Positions 1-6,524 of a DNA stretch of 7,657 bases are shown in pieces. The stretch comes from Methanobacteriota archaeon. Its GTDB lineage: Archaea > Thermoplasmatota > Poseidoniia > Poseidoniales > Poseidoniaceae. The notes beneath the pieces are model-generated. The model had not been told where the DNA came from. It saw only the letters and a program-made list of their open reading frames with translations, and did not search any database. The stretch's first letter is position 1; each line of letters opens with the position of its first letter. The translations under genes were made by a program, and so were the position numbers. Where the stretch lies: assembly GCA_002689565.1 (NCBI GenBank), contig NZGQ01000007.1, forward strand, positions 1 to 7,657. The letters are read 5' to 3'.

Positions 1-2760
1 ATGATCACTTAACGTCGAATCATCAAGACCCGCTAAACACGATTGCCCTACCGCTAGTGCAGCTGACTTGTCAGATGGTGTGCAAGCTAGCCAAAGCAAA
101 GACATCAAAGGCTGTACTGCTGGCCTATGAAGTAACGTCCCTTGTTTATCAGCTGTCGCTGGAATACCATGCTCCTCGAGAACATTTAGTATGTCTGGAA
201 TCCTACTTCTTGACGACACTAGTATCATGATATCTTCTGGCAAAATTTTGTGCTTTGGCCCTTCGACGGTACGCCAAGTATCTTTTTCGCAATCCTTAAC
301 CCTAGCTTCCTGGCCATTCAGTAGAGCCATCAAACGTTTTGCAAGCAATTGGTTTGCGAGTTCTCTATTACTAGATTCACTATTCTCAAAAGGATTAATC
401 GGTATCATAAGGTCCTGAGGTATCTCTCCTACCTCCGATTTAGTTGGTAAGATCCATTCAATACTGGGCTCAATTTCTGATTCTCTACTAGAGAACAAGT
501 CTTGTGCTTCTGCATGCCATGGCCCTGGAAGGGTTTGATGGCGGTTAGAAAAAGTGTCTTGAAAAATGTAATTCATGCTGTTGATCAGATTTGGTAAAGA
601 TCTGTGATTGGTTCGCATTTCAATATGTCCTTGAGAACGTTTTAGGAATGTTTCATTCTCTACTGAATGGCCTCCTTCACTTGATTTAAACGAAACCCAT
701 TTTTCTCTTTTTGAATCTTCAGAAACAATCTTACTAGAACGAATGAATCCTGTCTTTTCATCACCTTTCCCTGGAATCGGACGGGGGTCCCTTGCATGAT
801 CTAATTTCTTTAAATCGTTCAAACGGTGCTCATGAGCATCCTCTGTTGCGTTTATTGAACGGACCAACTTGACGGCTTTTCGCATTACAGAAAGTTCAGC
901 TTGTCTGAATCGATAAATGGATTGTTTCATGTCGCCGACAATGCAAATTGTAGGGTCCCACTCTCCAGCAGGAGGTCTGAGATCTTCAGACTCTAGATGG
1001 CGACGGCCCCACAATCTGGCTAGAAGTCTGAAATGTTGGGGGTTTGTATCTTGGTATTCGTCGATAATGAATGCTCTGAATCCACGCCTTATTTCTCGAA
1101 GTATGGTGATTCTTCTCATCAAATCTTCTTTGACTTCTGAGTTGGCTCCACAAGCTGTTATCGCTTTAGTGAGATGATTATCTAGCCACGGTTCATCTCC
1201 AATTGAATCTAGTGCGATAATTACACTCTCAGGATACCATTTTCTACAGACACTTGGACATCTAGCAAGTAACAAATCCTCAGCGTAGCGATGCATGTCA
1301 TCGTAATCTGCCACGCCTTCTAACGATTTTAATCGAGTTAGTATTTCTTGTACCCCATTATTAACTGTGAATAAATCCTGAATCACTTCAATTTCTAGTT
1401 CTGTTGTCAATTGCATTGCACGACCTGGCGGCAATTCGGGCAAAACGGTTCCGAGTCTCGGAGGATGAGCGTATTGCCCATCAATTGGAGTTGGTTCGGA
1501 GATTAAAGGATTGAGAAGATAAGAGGAACGCCCAATATTCCTCAGTAACAAGGCATCTGAATTGTTCATCAGATTGCGAATTTCTACTGAAATCACTTCT
1601 GCATTGTCTGATATGATTTGTTTGACTTGGGCATCCATTGCTTTGTTTGCTGTTTTCGACAATATACCAGAAGGCCAACCTCTTGATTTAGGAGGGCGAG
1701 AACTTGATAATGCTTTGCAGTTTATCTTGTCTAAATTATCTGCAGAAGCGATGGCTTGGGAAACTAACCAAATCCATTGTAAACGCCAAATACTGTCTTC
1801 TGAATCGATTGTACACAAATACTGAACATATCTGAAACGAGTCATCCCCTGGATATTATCGGCACCTATGATGAAGTGCCCTCCTCCATCTAGCCAATTG
1901 TCTACCCATTCTTCTATCAACTTACGGAAATCATTGTACCATTGGTCCAAGCTTTCTTCTGTAGGATTCAAAAATAGGTGATCTAAATCTTGCACAGAGA
2001 TATTTTTCCCTTTATCTCCAAGTGAGTTTGCCGCTTCTTCGACAAACAAAGAGCGTTTCATCAGCCCTCTTATCACAGTCGAAGATGCACTTTGCCCCCC
2101 CAGCCTTACAGATAAACGATCTCTTGCTTGTAAGAAGGACTCTATGTCGCCAGTCATTCCAACTTCTATTCCATCTATTCCTTTCTGTAATCTCCATGCT
2201 GTGCGGATTGCTTTTTCACGGAGCAGAATACTGACTTCTTCTTCAACTTGTTCGGTTGCAGGCTTATCTGACACTAAACCAATCCAAGGAGATACTATTG
2301 AAGATAAAAATGAGTCAATTGTTGAAATTGGCGCATCTTCCATTAGAGAGAGTAGCATCTCTACGTCTCCTTGATCTGATATCCTTGTATCATGAACTAC
2401 GTTTTCACCCTCTTCTGCTGATGATTGTGCCCTCAAGGAAGAAATCAATCCCCTGATTCTTCCTTTCAATTCTGCTGCTGCCTTTCTGGTGAAAGTTATT
2501 GCAACCGTTTCCGTTGGTAGAAGGCCTTGCCAATCTTTGATCGAAGTTCTTTCTCTAGCAGGACAACGTATTGCGCCCATACCCTTGATTGGCACTCGAG
2601 CTGCAGGAGGGAGCAAGCGTGTTGCTCTTTGGTTTTGAGATAGGATGTGTTGTACATATCGATGAGCCATAACTGTGGTTTTTCCAGTGCCTGCTCCTGC
2701 ATCCAAAGCAATGTGTCGGTCTATGTCAAGACCTAGTTTTTGTGAGTGGTTTAATTTCAT
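1..2760 (-). CDS. addA: AddA/RecB-like superfamily 1 DNA helicase, 3' end beyond window (920 residues visible)
   Basis: Likely the ATP-dependent 3'-5' DNA translocase/helicase subunit of an AddAB-type end-processing complex. The frame is open from the ATG at 2760 to the left edge with no stop. Motifs seen in order: Q-motif LNHSQ (3-7), Walker A AGAGTGKT (21-28), motif Ia TFTRKAAAEL (89-98), ISTIDSF (145-151), Walker B FIIDEYQDTNPQ (564-575), motif III IVGDMKQSIYRFR (607-619), motif IV MRTNHRSLPNLI (715-726), then PEDIMILVSSRSRIPDIL (841-858) followed by a GIP segment and SCLAGLDD, matching the AddA/RecB domain where family members have a 'SPL-GLSD' stretch. The long gap between motifs Ia and II fits the large 1B domain of AddA/RecB rather than compact UvrD. 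Motif VI and any C-terminal nuclease domain lie outside the window. Unusual segments lengthen the Walker A-Ia and III-IV spacings. The start is supported by GAGGTG seven bases upstream and by the one-base overlap with the upstream nuclease gene. RecB or another UvrD-like helicase with its own nuclease is the main alternative; SF1 helicase identity is near certain. Confidence 0.85.
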   Translation of the reverse strand, partial: MKLNHSQKLGLDIDRHIALDAGAGTGKTTVMAHRYVQHILSQNQRATRLLPPAARVPIKGMGAIRCPARERTSIKDWQGLLPTETVAITFTRKAAAELKGRIRGLISSLRAQSSAEEGENVVHDTRISDQGDVEMLLSLMEDAPISTIDSFLSSIVSPWIGLVSDKPATEQVEEEVSILLREKAIRTAWRLQKGIDGIEVGMTGDIESFLQARDRLSVRLGGQSASSTVIRGLMKRSLFVEEAANSLGDKGKNISVQDLDHLFLNPTEESLDQWYNDFRKLIEEWVDNWLDGGGHFIIGADNIQGMTRFRYVQYLCTIDSEDSIWRLQWIWLVSQAIASADNLDKINCKALSSSRPPKSRGWPSGILSKTANKAMDAQVKQIISDNAEVISVEIRNLMNNSDALLLRNIGRSSYLLNPLISEPTPIDGQYAHPPRLGTVLPELPPGRAMQLTTELEIEVIQDLFTVNNGVQEILTRLKSLEGVADYDDMHRYAEDLLLARCPSVCRKWYPESVIIALDSIGDEPWLDNHLTKAITACGANSEVKEDLMRRITILREIRRGFRAFIIDEYQDTNPQHFRLLARLWGRRHLESEDLRPPAGEWDPTICIVGDMKQSIYRFRQAELSVMRKAVKLVRSINATEDAHEHRLNDLKKLDHARDPRPIPGKGDEKTGFIRSSKIVSEDSKREKWVSFKSSEGGHSVENETFLKRSQGHIEMRTNHRSLPNLINSMNYIFQDTFSNRHQTLPGPWHAEAQDLFSSRESEIEPSIEWILPTKSEVGEIPQDLMIPINPFENSESSNRELANQLLAKRLMALLNGQEARVKDCEKDTWRTVEGPKHKILPEDIMILVSSRSRIPDILNVLEEHGIPATADKQGTLLHRPAVQPLMSLLWLACTPSDKSAALAVGQSCLAGLDDSTLSDH

Positions 2761-5700
2761 TACCAGCCACCTCTCTTCAAGCCGCCACATGCATCAATCG
2801 TTGAACAGTTACAAGGGATTTTACCAGCTTTGGCATTTTCAATTACTCGATTTGCTGTGGTTATTCTTTCACGCATCCATGCTCTAAATGGGTTTGATAC
2901 GGCTTGTTTGGATTCTCCTGGACGACGATACTGATTTACTAGATGTTGAGTTACAATACCTACCGAAGATCCGCTCAATAGTTCTGTGAAATCTGGATCT
3001 AGTTCTACCCACGGTAGTGTCTCAATTCCAACCTGAGTGACCCCTACTCCAATCACCCTATGCCCCGGATTACAGAGTTCCCATGCCCTAGCATAAAGAG
3101 CAAGTTGTAATTCATCAAAAAGGCCTTTCATATGCCGGTTATCCTTTCCATCATCTTTCGGCCCGTCTACCGATTTAATGTCTCTAATAATTACTAATTT
3201 ACTGACTGGAACTTTTTGTCCTATGTCCAAATCTAATGGGATAGTTTCTGCTTCTTTCTGGAGGTCATAATCGATGATTACAGCGTCGACCTTGTCAATA
3301 AATCCTGTGAACTTGAAATCACTATTTTCGCCTTTTTGCTCAGGAGATGGAGGTAAATTAATTGTGACATTAGGCTTGTCATTTTCCCTTACTTCCCACT
3401 CACTTGCTAAAGGGGCACAATCTGATAACGCGAAATCTGATTTGACCATTCTACCTAAGCGGCCGCTTACTGGAATTACATCTTCGCCTTCTAACCAAGA
3501 TTTCCAAATCGAAGGATTGACTCCCACTAAGTCCCGGCACCTATGTGCAGCAACGCCGTCTGCTCGCTTCATCCAAGGGGCTTTAGTAACCAATGTTTCA
3601 AGCGCCACTTGCCAAGCTGCATCGACATTCTTTAGTTCACCCTCAGTCAATTTCTTTGTTTCAGATGGTAGTTGGTTCTGCTTCAAACCGTGTGCACGCA
3701 AGATTGCCTCTTCAACAAAATGGATTATGTTACCTCTAGTATTTGCTGCCAAATCTTCAGGCACAATTTCCTCTTTACCCAATTTCAAATGGCGTTCAAC
3801 CCAAGCATTTCTTGGACAGAAAAGCCACGCCTGCAAGCGACTTTGCGACCAAACCTTTGGCAAATTCAATTTTATTGAACCTAATCCAATTCTTTGGTCT
3901 AATGATTCTAATTTAGTTGATGATGGGACTATTGGCCTTGGATCAATGCCTAGAATCTTCTTCTTTTCTTTGACCTCGCCAAGGTGAGGCCACTGAGAAG
4001 AATTTCGTGCAAACGGGATATTATTTCTGTTTGGAATTATTCTGTAATCATTAGTTCTAATCATTTTACCAGAGTCTTCGAATGGGAATATTTCTCCTTC
4101 TTCATAGTGCGATATATCACGGCGGCGTTGATATTGGTCTGGTAAAATCTCTATTTTCGCGGCTTCCAATATCGAGGTGTTACTTAGCGGCAAACTAGTC
4201 ACAGGTCGTCCTTCGATTAATGCCAAACCTGCTCTTTGCGCCTCATCACGTGGCAATAATCCGCTATTGTGAGTCCTGACTCCTTGTGCAAGCATTTCCA
4301 TAGAACTAACTTTGTGAACAAGCCTAAACCCAACTTTAGGAATATTTTGCCAAACCCATGCCCTATTGGAAGTCTTAAGGTTCCAATCCTCTGGATCTAT
4401 GAACGGAGGATGTTTCTCTAAATCAAGTTCATCATCTTGAAGAGAAGCCGTGCTCAACCACTCTTCTAGTGGGCCTGATAATTCGATTCCGTCTTGTAAA
4501 CTAGAATCTACAATAATCACTATCTTCGAACTATTCAACAGATTTCGAAGATAGTGTCTGCCTTTTCTTAACCCAATGTCGGGCCGATTAATCCCTAGCA
4601 TCATTCGTGACTTTTCATCTAACCAAGGTACGGATGGTGATTTCATCGACCATGTTTCTGAATTCAGTCTGTTCAGGATAAGTATGTCGCAACTTGTGCC
4701 CAATGCTTGACTAGGGTTGAGGATTCTAAGGCCGCTGTCCACTCCTCTACGGGACGGGACTTGAGTGTTTGACGCAAGATTTTGAAGTACTTCGAAAAAG
4801 GAGTCCCCAAAATCGGTTCCCACTTCTTTAGTTAAACGAGATATTGATTCTATGAAGTGTTGTAATCCTGGTATTGAATTGGATTCCTTCGAATCCCTAG
4901 ATGATAACAAACGCCAATCTATTTGGCTAAGCAGTGAATTAAACCACTCCATCTGATTTGACAATGGTTCAGGTAATGGGAGTTCCTTTCCAGATATGCA
5001 CCCAATGCAATTTTGCATTGCTACTGGCTTGTCGGTCTTGCTCAGTATAGGGTGCATCCATCGCGCAATGATTGACAGCCACCATTGGCTCTCTTCCAGA
5101 GCCTTTGAATGGCCCTCATCGCCAACAAACCTAGGGGTTGCTTGAGAAAGCGTTGAAAGCCACCTTTGAAGACTACCTCTCCCTCCTAGAACATGAAACC
5201 CTCTTGCAAGTTCAATCATAGTATCAATGTGGAGTTTAGGGCTCCATTCTTGATTCTCAGGATGTTCTAATTTCAAAAGATTCCAATCCATAGGAAGTCC
5301 GATTTGTTGAACCATATCGCCTAGCCGTTTCAATGACCAAGCTTCTTCGCCACGAGGTATCTCTAAAATTGAAAGTAGACGATTCACTGCTGAAGAGGAA
5401 AGCGCCGAAGTTGATCCACCGCGCAATCTAACTCCTTGGTTTTCAAGATATGGTGCTAGTTTTCTTTCAAGATTCTTTGAATCTCCATCGACGACGATTA
5501 CATCACCCTCTACTCTAGACAGTATATTGGCTACTGCTGAAATTGATTGTTCTTCGGATTCGGCCATCAGATGGAAGATTTGACTTTGCGAGGTAGGCGA
5601 CTTCCAACCTTGTTTGGAATCTGGAATCCAGACTTCGTGCTCAGGAATCCATTTAGGGAGGTCTGATTGTTTCCTTACAGGATGTATATCTTCGATGTAC

Positions 5701-6419
5701 TCCCCGTGAAATCCAAGACGATGTGACCCCGGATTAACCAACTGGTGAGTGTTTACCAATTGGCTTATTCTCCCCAATATTGCAATCTCTACCTCGGTTA
5801 AACTACTTGCATGATCTAGAATAATTATTCCTGTAATGCCTCGTAAAGTGAAGGGGACCTCTTCGCTTTCTCTCAATTTATCTAGTAAAACTCTTGATTT
5901 TCTGGAAGGGTGCGTCATTCCCATTTTTGATTCTAGGCATCTAAGGGCTTTGTCGCAATTAACCGCACATGGATCATCTTCCCAAAGGAGAGGGTGTTCT
6001 AGGGAAAAAATCTCTTTGTGGAGCGATAAAACTCTCTTTGTTCTGGAACGCGGCCATGGAATCTCTGGATTCGAATGGATCAAAGGAAAACCATAGTTTA
6101 ACGCTGCCGAGGATAATTCCCTATGAGTTAATTCGAATGTTATTCCATCATCGGCCATAATAGCAGGTAAACGCAAGTCAATATGTAGAACAGAAATTAA
6201 TCTTTGAACAGTTAAATGGCGTGATGAATCAACAATCCCGCCTTCTGAAATTGAATGAAGTTTGCTAATTGTTTGTTTCCTAGAGGCTTCTGTTGGGTGA
6301 ATGACAATCAATCTCTCGCCAGATTTTATGGATTCTAGAAGCCAATTTGGAGTGCCAATTCCTGCCTGGATAGCTTCCATTGAAAGACTCCCGGGAACAT
6401 ACTCGCTAGACAATACCAT
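2760..6419 (-). CDS. addB: AddB-like helicase-nuclease subunit with C-terminal PD-(D/E)XK nuclease and predicted Fe-S cluster
   Basis: Complete gene of 1219 residues, close to the usual AddB length. It probably partners the downstream helicase in resecting DNA double-strand ends, with this subunit cutting one strand. The nuclease domain is clear: FCPRNAW (C868), GNIIHFVEE (H900), GFIDKVD (D1042), RDIKS (D1080, K1082) and ELQLALYARA (Q1105, Y1109), the order expected of RecB/AddB-family nucleases. C868 plus C1203, C1205 and C1211 in the extreme C-terminus (PCNCSTIDACGG) give four cysteines, the arrangement that binds 4Fe-4S in AddB. The middle carries AddB-like segments: CDILILNRLNSETW (577-590), PWLDEKSRMMLGI (598-610) and a GIELSGPLEEWL stretch ending near 655. 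The N-terminus has RLIVIHPTEASRKQTISKL (36-54), resembling what follows Walker A in AddB, but no Walker A is seen, and the frame is closed at 6459-6461 with no earlier ATG or GTG. GGAGG lies eight bases before the ATG. Its TAA stop shares one base with the helicase ATG. RecC-like or other RecB-nuclease fusion proteins are alternatives. Confidence 0.85.
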   Translation of the reverse strand: MVLSSEYVPGSLSMEAIQAGIGTPNWLLESIKSGERLIVIHPTEASRKQTISKLHSISEGGIVDSSRHLTVQRLISVLHIDLRLPAIMADDGITFELTHRELSSAALNYGFPLIHSNPEIPWPRSRTKRVLSLHKEIFSLEHPLLWEDDPCAVNCDKALRCLESKMGMTHPSRKSRVLLDKLRESEEVPFTLRGITGIIILDHASSLTEVEIAILGRISQLVNTHQLVNPGSHRLGFHGEYIEDIHPVRKQSDLPKWIPEHEVWIPDSKQGWKSPTSQSQIFHLMAESEEQSISAVANILSRVEGDVIVVDGDSKNLERKLAPYLENQGVRLRGGSTSALSSSAVNRLLSILEIPRGEEAWSLKRLGDMVQQIGLPMDWNLLKLEHPENQEWSPKLHIDTMIELARGFHVLGGRGSLQRWLSTLSQATPRFVGDEGHSKALEESQWWLSIIARWMHPILSKTDKPVAMQNCIGCISGKELPLPEPLSNQMEWFNSLLSQIDWRLLSSRDSKESNSIPGLQHFIESISRLTKEVGTDFGDSFFEVLQNLASNTQVPSRRGVDSGLRILNPSQALGTSCDILILNRLNSETWSMKSPSVPWLDEKSRMMLGINRPDIGLRKGRHYLRNLLNSSKIVIIVDSSLQDGIELSGPLEEWLSTASLQDDELDLEKHPPFIDPEDWNLKTSNRAWVWQNIPKVGFRLVHKVSSMEMLAQGVRTHNSGLLPRDEAQRAGLALIEGRPVTSLPLSNTSILEAAKIEILPDQYQRRRDISHYEEGEIFPFEDSGKMIRTNDYRIIPNRNNIPFARNSSQWPHLGEVKEKKKILGIDPRPIVPSSTKLESLDQRIGLGSIKLNLPKVWSQSRLQAWLFCPRNAWVERHLKLGKEEIVPEDLAANTRGNIIHFVEEAILRAHGLKQNQLPSETKKLTEGELKNVDAAWQVALETLVTKAPWMKRADGVAAHRCRDLVGVNPSIWKSWLEGEDVIPVSGRLGRMVKSDFALSDCAPLASEWEVRENDKPNVTINLPPSPEQKGENSDFKFTGFIDKVDAVIIDYDLQKEAETIPLDLDIGQKVPVSKLVIIRDIKSVDGPKDDGKDNRHMKGLFDELQLALYARAWELCNPGHRVIGVGVTQVGIETLPWVELDPDFTELLSGSSVGIVTQHLVNQYRRPGESKQAVSNPFRAWMRERITTANRVIENAKAGKIPCNCSTIDACGGLKRGGW
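2768..2773 (-). promoter_or_regulatory. Shine-Dalgarno site of the helicase gene
   Basis: The minus strand reads GAGGTG, seven bases before the helicase ATG. The site lies inside the last codons of the upstream nuclease gene, so ribosomes finishing that gene pass directly over it. Together with the TAATG stop-start junction this supports ATG 2760 as the start and suggests coupled translation of the two subunits. Confidence 0.7.
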
Positions 6420-6427
6420 TGGCTCCC

Positions 6428-6432
6428 CCTCC
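6428..6432 (-). promoter_or_regulatory. Shine-Dalgarno site of the AddB-like gene
   Basis: The minus strand reads GGAGG followed by eight bases and then ATG at 6419. It is the best ribosome site in the intergenic region and fixes the start of the nuclease gene. It touches a small dyad at 6433-6443, so a protein bound there, or local structure, could affect initiation. Confidence 0.7.
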
Positions 6433-6443
6433 GTAACGGTTAC
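6433..6443. repeat. Small dyad GTAAC-G-GTTAC in the addB leader
   Basis: Two complementary five-base arms flank a single central base, immediately upstream of the GGAGG of the AddB-like gene. It may be part of an operator. A dyad this short can easily arise by chance. Confidence 0.3.
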
Positions 6444-6454
6444 CCTGACATAGG

Positions 6455-6468
6455 GGGTTCATGAACCC
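6455..6468. promoter_or_regulatory. Perfect 14-bp palindrome, candidate operator
   Basis: GGGTTCATGAACCC is identical to its own reverse complement over 14 bases and stands in the short gap between the divergent addB-like and thioredoxin-like genes. It lies on the addB side of a TATA-like element at 6474-6484. If that element drives the nuclease-helicase operon, initiation would fall near 6453, so the palindrome would sit between the TATA box and the start, a usual place for a repressor to act. The symmetry is seen directly; the operator role is inference. Confidence 0.4.
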
Positions 6469-6473
6469 ACGCC

Positions 6474-6484
6474 TTTAACCTAAA
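6474..6484. promoter_or_regulatory. Symmetric TATA-like element between divergent genes
   Basis: TTTAACCTAAA has complementary ends (TTTA and TAAA), so it reads as a TATA-like element on both strands. With the archaeal TATA-to-start distance of about 26 bases it would give a plus-strand start near 6505, about 20 bases before the ATG at 6525, and a minus-strand start near 6453, leaving room for the GGAGG leader of the AddB-like gene. A second AT-rich stretch at 6493-6502 (ATTGAAAATG) would suit a leaderless plus-strand transcript instead. Neither is a strong match to a TATA consensus. Confidence 0.25.
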
Positions 6485-6524
6485 GCAGAACCATTGAAAA
6501 TGAAGCAAAGTGTGGACTGTATAC

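Noticed and set aside
917..2887. Several short plus-strand and minus-strand frames of 60-90 codons across the helicase gene
   Set aside because: They overlap the continuous 920-codon helicase frame, which carries the ordered SF1 motifs. None shows domain-like sequence or a ribosome site.
2760..3860. Cas4 or another CRISPR-associated nuclease
   Set aside because: The nuclease fold and four-cysteine pattern resemble Cas4, but here they are the C-terminal part of a 1219-residue AddB-like protein in an operon with an AddA-like helicase. No repeat-spacer array or other cas gene is visible.
3274..3987. Plus-strand open frame of 237 codons
   Set aside because: It lies wholly antisense to the conserved nuclease domain, whose catalytic residues are all intact. 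The translation shows no recognisable motif, so it is a shadow of the real gene.
5836..6160. Two overlapping plus-strand frames near the 5' end of the AddB-like gene
   Set aside because: Both are antisense to the long coding frame and mutually overlapping, with no recognisable product.
6510..6524. GTG at 6510 as start of the thioredoxin-like gene
   Set aside because: It would place MWTVY before the basic n-region, spoiling an otherwise standard signal peptide. No ribosome site favours it over ATG 6525.
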